A DNA stretch of 64,000 bases from Agriotes lineatus (GCA_940337035.1 OW679203.1:31877495-31941494), one strand, 5' to 3'; shown: positions 28,301-38,220, counted from the first letter of the stretch. A program made the numbers and translations. The notes: generated by a model from the sequence alone, not told the origin.

Positions 28301-31300
28301 CATTTTACAATAAACTAGAGATTTCCATCATAAAACAGCTAGAAATTCCCACTTTATAGTACAAAATTAAAGATTTTAGCTTCTACAGAGATTTTCTACT
28401 TTTAAATTAGAGATTTCCACTTTAAACTTATAATTTATTAGATGTACTAGAATTGTATATTTTACAGAGAAATGTTGCTCTGTAAATGGAGAGTCAATGC
28501 CAAATTAGAGATTTCGGATTTTAAGTGAACAATTTTCTATGTATGTCTAGCATGTTGACCTTCACAGTACTGTTGTGTACTTCAAAAATAAAAATATTGA
28601 CTCTTAAAGTTCTCATTTTTACAATAAACTAGAGATTTCCACCATACAACAGCTAGAAATCCCCACTTTCTAGTACAAAATTAAAGATTTTAGCTTCTAC
28701 AGAGTGGATTGCCGCTTGCAAATTAGAGATTTTCTACTTTTAAAGTAGAGATTTCCACTTTAAACCTATAATTTATTAGATGTACTAGAATTGTATATTT
28801 TACAGAGAACTGTTGCTCTGCAAATAAAGAGTCAATGCCAAATTAGAGATTTCGAATTTTAAGTGAACAATTTTCTATTTATGTCTAGCATGTTGACCTT
28901 CACAGTACTGTTTTGTACTTCAAAAATAGAAATATTGACTCTTAAAGTTCTCATTTTACAATAAACTAGAGATTTCCATCATAAAACAGCTAGAAATTCC
29001 CACTTTATAGTACAAAATTAAAGATTTTAGCTTCTACAGAGATTTTCTACTTTTAAATTAGAGATTTCCACTTTAAACTTATAATTTATTAGATGTACTA
29101 GAATTGTATATTTTACAGAGAAATGTTGCTCTGTAAATGGAGAGTCAATGCCAAATTAGAGATTTCGGATTTTAAGTGAACAATTTTCTATGTATAGCAT
29201 GTTGACCTTCACAGTACTGTTTTGTACTTCAAAAATAGAAATATTGACTCTTAAAGTTCTCATTTTTACAATAAACTAGAGATTTCCATCATAAAACAGC
29301 TAGAAATTCCCACTTTATAGTACAAAATTAAAGATTTTAGCTTCTACAGAGATTTTCTACTTTTAAATTAGAGATTTCCACTTTGAACCTATAATTTATT
29401 AGATGTACTAGAATTGTATATTTTACAGAGAAATGTTGCTCTGTAAATGGAGAGTCAATGCCAAATTAGAGATTTCGGATTTTAAGTGAACAATTTTCTA
29501 TGTATAGCATGTTGACCTTCACAGTACTGTTTTGTACTTCAAAAATAGAAATATTGACTCTTAAAGTTCTCATTTTTACAATAAACTAGAGATTTCCACC
29601 ATAAAACAGCTAGAAATCCCCACTTTCTAGTACAAAATTAAAGATTTTAGCTTCTACAGAGTGGATTGCCGCTTGCAAATTAGAGATTTTCTACTTTTAA
29701 AGTAGAGATTTCCACTTTAAACCTATAATTTATTAGATGTACTAGAATTGTATATTTTACAGCGAACTGTTGCTCTGCAAATAAAGAGTCAATGCCAAAT
29801 TAGAGATTTCGAATTTTAAGTGAACAATTTTCTATTTATGTCTAGCATGTTGACCTTCACAGTACTGTTTTGTACTTCAAAAATAGAAATATTGACTCTT
29901 AAAGTTCTCATTTTACAATAAACTAGAGATTTCCATCATAAAACAGCTAGAAATTCCCACTTTATAGTACAAAATTAAAGATTTTAGCTTCTACAGAGAT
30001 TTTCTACTTTTAAATTAGAGATTTCCACTTTAAACTTATAATTTATTAGATGTACTAGAATTGTATATTTTACAGAGAAATGTTGCTCTGTAAATGGAGA
30101 GTCAATGCCAAATTAGAGATTTCGGATTTTAAGTGAACAATTTTCTATGTATGTCTAGCATGTTGACCTTCACAGTACTGTTGTGTACTTCAAAAATAAA
30201 AATATTGACTCTTAAAGTTCTCATTTTTACAATAAACTAGAGATTTCCACCATAAAACAGCTAGAAATCCCCACTTTCTAGTACAAAATTAAAGATTTTA
30301 GCTTCTACAGAGTGGATTGCCGCTTGCAAATTAGAGATTTTCTACTTTTAAAGTAGAGATTTCCACTTTAAACCTATAATTTATTAGATGTACTAGAATT
30401 GTATATTTTACAGAGAACTGTTGCTCTGCAAATAAAGAGTCAATGCCAAATTAGAGATTTCGAATTTTAAGTGAACAATTTTCTATTTATGTCTAGCATG
30501 TTGACCTTCACAGTACTGTTTTGTACTTCAAAAATAGAAATATTGACTCTTAAAGTTCTCATTTTACAATAAACTAGAGATTTCCCTCATAAAACAGCTA
30601 GAAATTCCCACTTTATAGTACAAAATTAAAGATTTTAGCTTCTACAGAGATTTTCTACTTTTAAATTAGAGATTTCCACTTTAAACTTATAATTTATTAG
30701 ATGTACTAGAATTGTATATTTTACAGAGAAATGTTGCTCTGTAAATGGAGAGTCAATGCCAAATTAGAGATTTCGGATTTTAAGTGAACAATTTTCTATG
30801 TATGTCTAGCATGTTGACCTTCACAGTACTGTTGTGTAGTTCAAAAATAAAAATATTGATTCTTAAAGTTCTCATTTTTACAATGAACTAGAGATTTCCA
30901 CTATAAAACAGCTAGAAACCCCCACTTTCTAGTACAAAATTAAAGATTTTAGCTTTTACAGAGTGGATTGCCGCTTGCAAATTAGAGATTTTTTCTATTT
31001 TTAAATTAGAGATTGCCACTTTATAAACCAATAATTTATTAGATGTATCAGAAATGTATGTTTTACAGAGAAATGTTGCTCTGTAAATGGAGAGTTAATG
31101 CCAAATTAGAGATTTCGGATTTTAAGTGAACAATTTTCTATGTATGTCTAGCATGTTGACCTTCACAGTACTGTTGTGTACTTCAAAAATAAAAATATTG
31201 ACTCTTAAAGTTCTCATTTTTACAATGAACTAGAGATTTCCACTATAAAACAGCTAGAAACCCCCACTTTCTAGTACAAAATTAAAGATTTTAGCTTTTA

Positions 31301-34300
31301 CAGAGTGGATTGCCGCTTGCAAATTAGAGATTTTCTACTTTTAAATTAGAGATTGCCACTTTATAAACCAATAATTTATTAGATGTATTAGAAATGTGTT
31401 TTACAGAGAAATGTTGCTCTGTAAATGGAGAGTCAATGCCAAATTAGAGATTTCGGATTTTAAGTGAACAATTTTCTATGTATGTCTAGCATGTTGACCT
31501 TCAGAGTACTGTTTTGTACTTCAAAAATAGAAATATTGACTCTTAAAGTTCTCATTTTACAATAAACTAGAGATTTCCACCATAAAACAGCTAGAAATTC
31601 CCACTTTCTAGTACAAAATTAAAGACTTTAGCTTCCACAGAGTGGATTGCCGCTTTCAAATTAGAGATTTTCTACTTTTAAATTAGAGATTTCCACTTTA
31701 AACCTATAATTTATTAGATGTACTAGAATTGTATATTTTACAGAGAAATGTTGCTCTGTAAATGGAGAGTCAATGCCAAATTAGAGATTTCGGATTTTAA
31801 GTGAACAATTTTCTATGTATGTCTAGCATGTTGACCTTCACAGTACTGTTGTGTAGTTCAAAAATAAAAATATTGACTCTTAAAGTTCTCATTTTTACAA
31901 TGAACTAGAGATTTCCAATATAAAACAGCTAGAAACCCCCACTTTCTAGTACAAAATTAAAGATTTTAGCTTTTACAGAGTGGATTGCCGCTTGCAAATT
32001 AGAGATTTTCTACTTTTAAATTAGAGATTGCCACTTTATAAACCAATAATTTATTAGATGTATTAGAAATGTATGTTTTACAGAGAAATGTTGCTCTGTA
32101 AATGGAGAGTCAATGCCAAATTAGAGATTTCGGATTTTAAGTGAACAATTTTCTATGTATGTCTAGCATGTTGACCTTCACAGTACTGTTGTGTACTTCA
32201 AAAATAAAAATATTGACTCTTAAAGTTCTCATTTTTACAATGAACTAGAGATTTCCACTATAAAACAGCTAGAAACTCCCACTTTCTAGTACAAAATTAA
32301 AGATTTTAGCTTTTACAGAGTGGATTGCCGCTTGCAAATTAGAGATTTTCTACTTTTAAATTAGAGATTGCCACTTTATAAACCAATAATTTATTAGATG
32401 TATTAGAAATGTATGTTTTACAGAGAAATGTTGCTCTGTAAATGGAGAGTCAATGCCAAATTAGAGATTTCGGATTTTAAGTGAACAATTTTCTATGTAT
32501 GTCTAGCATGTTGACCTTCACAGTACTGTTGTGTACTTCAAAAATAAAAATATTGACTCTTAAAGTTCTCATTTTTACAATGAACTAGAGATTTCCACTA
32601 TAAAACAGCTAGAAACCCCCACTTTCTAGTACAAAATTAAAGATTTTAGCTTTTACAGAGTGGATTGCCGCTTGCAAATTAGAGATTTTCTACTTTTAAA
32701 TTAGAGATTGCCACTTTATAAACCAATAATTTATTAGATGTATTAGAAATGTATGTTTTACAGAGAAATGTTGCTCTGTAAATGGAGAGTCAATGCCAAA
32801 TTAGAGATTTCGGATTTTAAGTGAACAATTTTCTATGTATGTCTAGCATGTTGACCTTCACAGTACTGTTGTGTACTTCAAAAATAAAAATATTGACTCT
32901 TAAAGTTCTCATTTTTACAATGAACTAGAGATTTCCACTATAAAACAGCTAGAAACCCCCACTTTCTAGTACAAAATTAAAGATTTTAGCTTTTACAGAG
33001 TGGATTGCCGCTTGCAAATTAGAGATTTTCTACTTTTAAATTAGAGATTGCCACTTTATAAACCAATAATTTATTAGATGTATTAGAAATGTATGTTTTA
33101 CAGAGAAATGTTGCTCTGTAAATGGAGAGTCAATGCCAAATTAGAGATTTCGGATTTTAAGTGAACAATTTTCTATGTATGTCTGGCATGGTGACCTTCA
33201 CAGTACTGTTTTGTACTTCAAAAATAGAAATATTGACTCTTAAAGTTCTCATTTTTTACTAAAACTAGGGATTTCCACCATAAAACGGCTAGAAATCCCC
33301 ACTCTCTAATATAAAATTAAAGAGTGGATTGCCGCTTGAAAATTAAGAGATTTTTTACTTTTAAATTAGAGATTTCCGCTTTATAAACCTATAATTTTAA
33401 TCTTTGTATTAGAAATGCATGTTTTAGTACCAGAAATATCTCTTTCATGGAAATTTCATTGCCAAATTAAGAGATTTAGTATTTTCGGAAAAATAATTTA
33501 AATATTGAGAGATTTTTTACTTTTAAATTAAAGATTTCCACTATGAACCTATCATTTTATTATCTTTAAACTAGATATTTCGTTTTTAAAACTAGAAATG
33601 TCGCCCTTTAAGTGGAGGTTTTAAACTAGAAATTCAACATACGACCAAAATATTAACTTTTAAAAGCATAATTTTGACTTTAAAACTGGAAATACTGGCT
33701 CTTAAAGTAGAATTTTTTGCTTTAAAAGAGAGAGATTTTCACCTTAAAACTGCTGAAAATCCTTTATTTACTTTACAAAATAAAAGATCCTGACTTTTAA
33801 AGTGTGGATTTCCACTTGAAAGTTTGAGATGTTTACTTGAAATTAGGGATTTCCCCACAAAATTGAAGATCTTGACTTTTAGAGTGGGGATCTACTTGAA
33901 AGTTTGAGCTTTCGATATTTAAATTAGGGATTTACATATTTAGTAAAAGACGAGATTTTGTGTTTCACAGTAAAATTTTACAATTTAACACTAAAATTTT
34001 CACTGTAGAAATTTATAATTCAACTTTTATCTTAAAACTTTCCATTATAAAGCTAGAGATTTCTACTGGAAAATTAGAGATACATAATAATTATTAAAAT
34101 TGAACATTTTTCGTTTTCACCAAAAATTTTTACATTAAAGTTAAAGATGTTCTAATACTAGAAATCTCGACCTTCAATTCGGAGATTTTAAGTTATAAAT
34201 TAGAGATTCCAAGTTTTCTAATTTATTTTCTGTTGAAGTTGAATAATATGAAACTTAAGCAAATGTAAAGACGCATGCTAGATGCTGCTGAAAAACAAAA

Positions 34301-34945
34301 GCTGTGTTAGGTGCAGTTCATAGAAATTCACTTTTTTCTTATCAATTTTGTATCTACTATAGTTACCGAGATTTCTGTATTAAAACCTGCCCTCTAGTAT
34401 GTTTGTAATTTATTTAATTACAGGCACGATTTCGCCCTTGTCTTCGGAACAAACATTCAAACAACCATGTCCAAAGCTGATAGACTTCTCTATGGTGAAA
34501 GTGCGATGACGCATGCCATGGTATTTACGGCTGTATCTACAAATGTAAGTTCCTTTTTACCATTAATTCATTAAGACATCCGTTTATGGAAAAACATCTC
34601 TTGGCTTTTGTTTCATTTTTCTATTGTTATCCATTAATGATTTATGTCAAATGGCGCAAGACGCCCGATGCTAAACCGTAAAACCGTAAATTGTTGCTAA
34701 AGTTTTCTTCTGCACAGGACAAGGAGGAGGTAACCAAATTCCGAGTGGAGAATTCGTGGGGCGACGAACGAGGTGAGAAGGGGTACCTGGTCATGACTGC
34801 GGACTGGTTCAAAGACTTTGGTTTCGAAGTGGTTGTAGACAAAAAGTATGTACCTGATGAAGTGCTAGACGTTTTTATACAAGAACCCGTCGTCTTACCG
34901 GCGTGGGACCCCATGGGCACCCTCGCCGTACACAACAGAACGTAA
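4310..34945 (+). CDS. BLMH: Bleomycin hydrolase (C1B cysteine aminopeptidase), 5' end outside the window
   Basis: Bleomycin hydrolase is a cytosolic papain-family aminopeptidase that forms a hexameric barrel. It trims peptides and homocysteine thiolactone and inactivates bleomycin. Six exons join in phase: 4310-4555, 4780-4917, 4967-5215, 5306-5532, 34424-34544 and 34718-34945 (TAA stop). Together they give 402 residues. The catalytic Cys lies in NQKSSGRCW (codon 4358-4360), His in SAMTHAM (34512-34514) and Asn in RVENSWG (34751-34753). Other family blocks are CDGGQWDM, VGGRK, NNQP and the C-terminal LPAWDPMG. Catalytic Cys is residue 73 in the human enzyme and residue 17 here, so about 56 N-terminal residues are encoded upstream. 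Introns are 224, 49, 90, 28,891 and 173 bp. The giant fourth intron splits a Val codon, and the residues across it align without a gap to the vertebrate protein. The C-terminus runs a few residues (VHNRT) past the human-type end. No disabling mutation is seen. Confidence 0.95.
5533..6400. repeat. Degenerate left edge of the giant intronic satellite
   Basis: This is the start of the 28.9-kb intron after the GTAAGT donor. The sequence gradually takes on the vocabulary of the array downstream (ACTAGAAAT, TTTAAAGTGGGGATTTC, AATATTGAC), but copies are too diverged to fix a period. An island at about 6050-6170 (containing GTGGTGGGGGATTGGTTGAA) and another near 6680-6760 do not resemble the repeat and may be original intron sequence. 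No exon-like segment is seen. Confidence 0.7.
6400..12463. repeat. Satellite block A, ~312-bp monomers in the BLMH intron
   Basis: This block consists of tandem monomers of about 300-318 bp. Each contains AAATTAGAGATTTAGGATTT, GTACGATTAA, GACTTTCAAAGTAGC, AATATTGATGCTTAGAG, CTACAGCTTTCCACCTTAAA, AGTACAAAATTAAAGAC and TTTCCACTTGAAAATTAGAG. Homogenisation increases from left to right. Monomer types recognisable at the CAAAGTAGC position alternate in a fixed order. The block ends at the TTAA-flanked insertion at 12468 and resumes directly after it. It is part of the transcribed intron of bleomycin hydrolase. It shares word order with block B (15-33 kb), so A and B look like diverged branches of one family. 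Confidence 0.95.
8291..12463. repeat. 1,248-bp higher-order repeat (tetramer) within satellite block A
   Basis: The landmark TCAATGTACG (TCAATGCACG in one copy) recurs at 8291, 9539, 10787 and 11717. The first two intervals are both 1,248 bp and comprise four monomers in the order V-W-V-X. Here W carries TTTTGTCTTTCAAAATAGCA and X carries AACTTTCAAAGTAGCAATTT. The third interval is 930 bp because one W monomer of about 318 bp is missing. The larger copies are nearly identical to each other, while the monomers inside one copy are clearly diverged. That is the signature of a recently amplified higher-order unit. Confidence 0.9.
12468..12777. mobile_element. 310-bp piggyBac-like MITE with TTAA target duplication
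   Basis: This non-satellite segment is flanked by TTAA at 12464-12467 and 12778-12781. Its ends are inverted: CACGTTAATCGCC on the left, and GGCGATTAAAGTG on the right, which reads CACTTTAATCGCC in reverse complement. Removing the element and one TTAA restores ACCTTAAAACTACTATAAAT, which matches uninterrupted monomers such as that near 8092. The insertion is therefore clean. TTAA duplications are the rule for piggyBac elements and also occur in Kolobok and Sola, so the superfamily is probable only. It has no transposase, and a 60-codon open frame on the minus strand is not meaningful. It is the only foreign insertion recognised in 28 kb of array. Confidence 0.85.
12782..15000. repeat. Diverged junction between satellite blocks A and B
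   Basis: Monomers of about 300-350 bp continue after the MITE but are strongly diverged from each other. Both A-type words (TTTAGAGTGGGGATTT) and B-type words (ATTTATTAGATGTACT appears from about 15.05 kb) occur. No gene, RNA or insertion was recognised. An open frame of 100 codons at 13154-13456 is repeat sequence that happens to lack stops, not a gene. Confidence 0.8.
18641..31650. repeat. 3,925-bp higher-order repeat with an internal 1,608-bp duplication
   Basis: Private variants recur at exact intervals. GATTTCCTCTTTAAACC is at 18641, 22566 and 28099. CCACCATACAACAG starts at 19181, 23106 and 28639. GATTTCCCTCATAAAAC is at 21121, 26654 and 30579. ACAGCGAACTG is at 20301, 24226, 25834 and 29759. 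All intervals are 3,925 or 5,533 bp, and 5,533 equals 3,925 plus 1,608. The 1,608 bp is seen directly between 24226 and 25834. There are thus three copies of a 12-monomer unit, and the middle copy carries an extra tandem duplication of five monomers. Copies look almost identical over kilobases, implying very recent amplification. A copy-number error in assembly cannot be excluded. Confidence 0.92.
31851..33220. repeat. Homogeneous 340-bp monomer run at the right end of block B
   Basis: The GTGTACTTCA position of the monomer (with variants) recurs at 31851, 32191, 32531, 32871 and 33211, exactly 340 bp each time. Successive copies are nearly identical, all with ACAATGAACTAGAG and CACTTTATAAACCAATAA. 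This simple single-monomer phase contrasts with the complex unit to its left. The last copy picks up changes (GTCTGGCATGG), after which the array decays. Confidence 0.92.
33250..34423. repeat. Degenerate right edge of the satellite and end of the BLMH intron
   Basis: Monomers lose length and identity between about 33.25 and 34.25 kb, leaving only dispersed words such as AAATTAGAGATTT and CTAGAAAT. From about 34.25 kb the sequence is non-repetitive and ends in the acceptor AATTTATTTAATTACAG before the exon at 34424. Degenerate edges and a homogeneous centre are the expected outcome of unequal exchange. No other feature is seen. Confidence 0.75.
34424..34945 (+). CDS. BLMH: Last two exons of bleomycin hydrolase, carrying catalytic His and Asn
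   Basis: These exons are the 3' part of the gene described at 4310. They are listed separately because 28.9 kb of satellite separates them from the Cys-bearing exons. Exon 34424-34544 begins after the acceptor TTTAATTACAG with one base that completes the codon left open at 5532. It encodes HDFALVFGTN and the catalytic His motif, then ends at a GTAAGT donor. The final exon, 34718-34945, begins after TTCTGCACAG and holds the Asn motif RVENSWG. It also holds the conserved EVVVDKKYVP and LPAWDPMG segments and the stop codon. Reading frame and substitution pattern look fully constrained, so the gene is probably functional despite the intron size. That holds only if splicing across the array is efficient. 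Confidence 0.95.
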
Positions 34946-35640
34946 CAACCTTGTTGCGGCCCTTCAGTATTTTGTTTATTGCAACTATAGTGCATTTCCG
35001 ATTTGTAAAATATTTTTGTGATGTCATTTACAGGAAGTAGTTTAAGGCTATGATATGTACCTTAAGCACTGCAAGGGCACTTACAATAAGGTCTAATTTG
35101 TGGCATTTCGTACAATTTTGTTATTTAAACCTGAATCGACGTCTGTAATTGGCTATACACTCTCAGTTGTAAAATTAATATATATTAAACGAGAAGTAAA
35201 TTTTGTCATTTAGAATTAAGGTGAGTCAGGATCCAGATGTTTTGTTTAATATGGTTTCTTGCAAGATATATTTTATATTTTGATAGGTGTAGAGGTTATT
35301 TGGATTAGTTTATTGCATTGTATTGAAAGGCTTGAGAGTTCTGAATCGTCACGCATAGGTGTCCCCTATAAGTTTTGCCGTTACCATATCCTAAAAAATA
35401 TGCAAGCTTGCTGCAGCGATGTCCTGATTTTAACAATTGTACAAATTAGTTTATGCCGTTAAGGTCGAAATTGTTGTTTCGCCTTGAGGTAGGTACGACA
35501 AATGTATTAATTTTAATTAAGCTTACATATTTAATGTCTGTTAGGGATGAATCTGAGTGGCTGCACTGTCCACATTCGAAATAGCCATTAACATTAATGT
35601 AAATTTATTACTTTATTAATAAATATGCTGACTAAATCCA
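34946..35640 (+). terminator. 3' untranslated and flanking region of bleomycin hydrolase, candidate poly(A) signals
   Basis: After the stop codon the sequence is AT-rich and non-coding. ATTAAA at 35184-35189 and AATAAA at 35618-35623 are candidate polyadenylation signals, giving 3' UTRs of about 0.26 or 0.7 kb. A 67-codon open frame at 35259 has no recognisable content. Transcript data would be needed to choose between the sites. Confidence 0.35.
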
Positions 35641-35699
35641 TTTGTTTGATTTTTCTGCAACAGTTACAAACGGTAAGGCAGTGAAGCAAGGGGTGGTTC

Positions 35700-37080
35700 T
35701 ACACGACATAACCTACGGGCAACGGCTTAAGGGACTGTAAACAGTGATAAGATAGATTGAGCGCCATTCGGTTCTATCAATCAGCGAGAATAAAAAAGGT
35801 AAGTCCACAGAGGAACCAGGACGCAGATGAGCCTACCTTTCATCTTTGCACCTGGCGAAATCCGAAGGCTAAACGGGAAATGGCAGAAACAGTGTGTATG
35901 GCCTCACGACTCCCAGCACTGCGGCCGCGGGCGCCCTAACATACCTGCGACGCCTAAGAACTATTTCCAGGCTTCACCTTACATAAATCTTGACACTGGG
36001 AATAATTCACCCCTGAAAATAAGCATGCACAGGCACGTGGGGAATTCATAAGGCACCGTACAGCAAACCGGTCTATTGATCTAACACAGTGTCGAATATA
36101 AATAGGTACAACAGCGCCGACGTTTGTCAGCATACACAACAACAAAAGAAAAGGGACTATAACTATAGGCCTAGCTGGGGACGCTTTACCTCTAAATTAC
36201 TGCTAGAATATGAAAATCGGCACACAGCCCAAGCGAATTGCTGGCATTTATCAAATAGTCACGTTAATTATTGTTTACAAGCTACGCACACTACCTTGTT
36301 CAGTTTTAGCTTCACATGGCTGCGTCATTCGTGTCGGGGCTCGCCTCTTAGTGCAGAAGAGTTGCGGCTACATGCGCGGGTGCTGTACGATCCAATGATT
36401 CCCTGACTTGCAGGGGCTGATGCGGAACCCTCATGGGAGAAAACGAAAACTTCAGAGATCTGTTGATTGCTCGTTCTGTAGACTGGATCCCAACCATATA
36501 TCGGAATAATTGCCCTTCAGGCCTTCGAAACTTGCAAAACGGCGGTTATCACTAACGGAGACGCACAAAACACCCAAAAGCACCACTTCGCACTCTCTCA
36601 CGGCCAGCAACGCACTCCCCAAAAGCAAAGCCACGCTGTATCAGCACACACACCCTCGGCAAAAAGGCCGCTCCGCCTTACACGACCCAAGAGGCGGCGG
36701 AGCCGCTGAAAACCTTACTGTAACTGCACAAACAACAACGTCCGAGACCGAAGCTGGCTCTAACAGTCTCCACGTAAAACCGACTCCCGCCACGCTGTCT
36801 CATCCCAGACACGCTGCGGAACGCGGCGTGCAGGGGAACGAGTTTGTCGCGTGGCCTAACCACCTGCAACCAATCACGAAGCAGACAAGGCCTCCCCGAT
36901 AAACTAGCTCGACGAATCTTCTAGAAAAAGGCTGCGTGCTAAATCTGTAGAATTTTAAATACAATTTGATGAAATATTAAACGTAAATATGACCTATATA
37001 CAAGCGGGGTCAGAATCCTTAAACAAAAATACTCCAAAGAGCCACATATTTGTAGAATTTAAAAAATGTCCTGACACACC
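35700..37080 (-). repeat. GC-richer dispersed repeat, copy R1 (promoter-like)
   Basis: This stretch is distinctly richer in G+C than its surroundings. Read on the minus strand, its core at about 36720-36640 contains TCCGCCGCCTCTTGGGT followed by TGTAAGGCGG and GTGTGTGTGCTG. It matches the core of copy R2 (40640-40540, minus) and of R3 (46935-47050, plus). On the plus strand its right end (AAAAAATGTCCTGACAC) resembles the right end of R2 (TAAAAATGTCCTTACAC). The minus strand also shows an inverted CCAAT box (GATTGGTTG, near 36870) and a perfect heat-shock-element pattern at 36913-36925. It lacks a convincing reading frame. It may be a solo LTR or the 5' region of a retroelement, but it could also be an ordinary dispersed repeat. 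Confidence 0.4.
36913..36925. promoter_or_regulatory. Perfect three-box heat-shock-element pattern
   Basis: GAATCTTCTAGAA fits the alternating GAA-nn-TTC-nn-GAA consensus bound by trimeric heat-shock factor. It lies about 200 bp upstream, in minus-strand sense, of the conserved GC-rich core of repeat copy R1. The counterpart region of R2 does not keep it. A match of this length can arise by chance, so activity is unproven. Confidence 0.3.
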
Positions 37081-37140
37081 ACTGATCGCTGTGATTACTA
37101 GTGACACTCTTACCACTAGACCACCAGCGCGGTTATATAT
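37081..37140 (-). repeat. tRNA-like remnant (possible SINE head)
   Basis: Read on the minus strand, GGTGGTCTAGTGGTAAGAGT matches a tRNA D-arm with an internal A box (TGGTCTAGTGG). It is followed by an anticodon-arm-like segment with loop ACTAGTA and then by AGCGATC, as in many insect tRNA-derived SINEs. A good B box (GGTTCGAATCC type) is missing, so this is at best a decayed element and not a working tRNA gene. Confidence 0.3.
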
Positions 37141-38220
37141 TTTAGTTATAAACTATTATACCTTGCTCCATCGCATTGCGTAATGTCACGAAAATATGTT
37201 CTTTTTTGCTGTCTTAATAAAATCCTGAATGTGCGGTATGTTTGGCTCTCATTCAAGTTGAGAGTTTCGCACAAACCAAGGTGCTTCGAAGATTATACAA
37301 AAAATATGAAATGGATTAGTAAATGGTAGTTAAGTAAAGTGCGTAACGTCTTAATCTATTAAAATATTCGGTAAACTTGACATCAACTATTGCAAATACT
37401 GAAAAACGATGTGAACATCAAACTATCGAAATACATAATCAACTAGCAGTAGTAAAAGGTAGTATAGTCAAAATTATACTCATTCGGAGTCACGTGATTT
37501 TGTCTGTCATTGTTCATCTTTAGTAAAATAAATGAAATGGAAGAAATTCGAAAAAAAACATGTTGATAAAAAAAATTAATTTTAAAATTTGACGTTTCTG
37601 ATCTGTCAGATTATATTTTTCGTGTAAGTTATTGAGATAAGATTAATAAAACCTAAATTAGTTGAGCAGGAAACTGAAAATAAACAGAAACCATCAGAGA
37701 TGTATAACGAGTAGTGATGATAACCTACAAAACGAAATGACATTTACTAACCTAAAATTGCATTTTTAAGAATCAACATACGTAAAGTCACTAGATTATC
37801 ATGTGACTCCGAATGGGTATAAATATGACTATATTCAACTAAACAAGTTGCAATTGTGAAATTACAAACGCTACTACATAAAGTCAAACAGAACCATGAA
37901 AACTCACGGTAAATGAATTGTAATGACAGGTAAACAACTAAAATGATTTGACAAATGTAAAGAGACACACAATAAAAGTTGAACGACCACTGCGTTACGT
38001 CAACTGTCTCGTCGAATCATTCTGTACACTTAAGTTGTAACGCTAGCTTCCGTTTGAATTTGATTAATTCAATATTAAATAATATTTGCAAATTTAAACG
38101 TCGTCCACCTTTGGCGTTATCAAGAACCCGGCGTGTTCCAGGGAGATAAGCTAGTGCAGACCGAAGTTCCGCCCGTGATAACAGCGCTAGACAAAGAAAA
38201 GCCGCGCGCCGCCTCCCCAT
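37141..38220. other. AT-rich intergenic DNA with one imperfect inverted repeat
   Basis: No gene is supported. The only structure found is an inverted repeat with arms 37461-37498 and 37798-37836, sharing CATTCGGAGTCACRTGAT and the flanking AGTATAGTCA-like words, with about 300 bp between them. It may be a small foldback MITE. Its outer borders and a target duplication were not found. Confidence 0.4.

Larger units (their letters stand above)
15000..33250. repeat. Satellite block B, ~320-345-bp monomers in the BLMH intron
   Basis: More than 50 head-to-tail monomers fill 18 kb. Each contains TTTATTAGATGTACTAGAAT, GTTGCTCTGTAAATGGAGAG, CAATGCCAAATTAGAGATTT, GCATGTTGACCTTCACAGTA, TATTGACTCTTAAAGTTCTC, AAACAGCTAGAAAT and AGTACAAAATTAAAGATTTT. 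Long monomers (about 340 bp) keep GTGGATTGCCGCTTGCAAAT. Short ones have lost about 20 bp there, and a second indel (GTATGTCTAGC versus GTATAGC) further splits the types. Long and short units pair into ~650-bp dimers (landmark CTGCAAATAA at 16451, 17101 and 17752) and into a much larger unit described separately. No splice-flanked open frame is present, so this is intron sequence. Confidence 0.97.

Noticed and set aside
5560..33250. Regularly spaced repeats resembling a very large CRISPR-like or protein-coding repeat array
   Set aside because: Repeats are head-to-tail with no spacers, have no long reading frame, and lie within a eukaryotic intron.
36452..36902. Overlapping open frames on both strands in the GC-rich repeat R1
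   Set aside because: Both strands are open because of high GC content. There are no motifs, and frames are not kept in R2.
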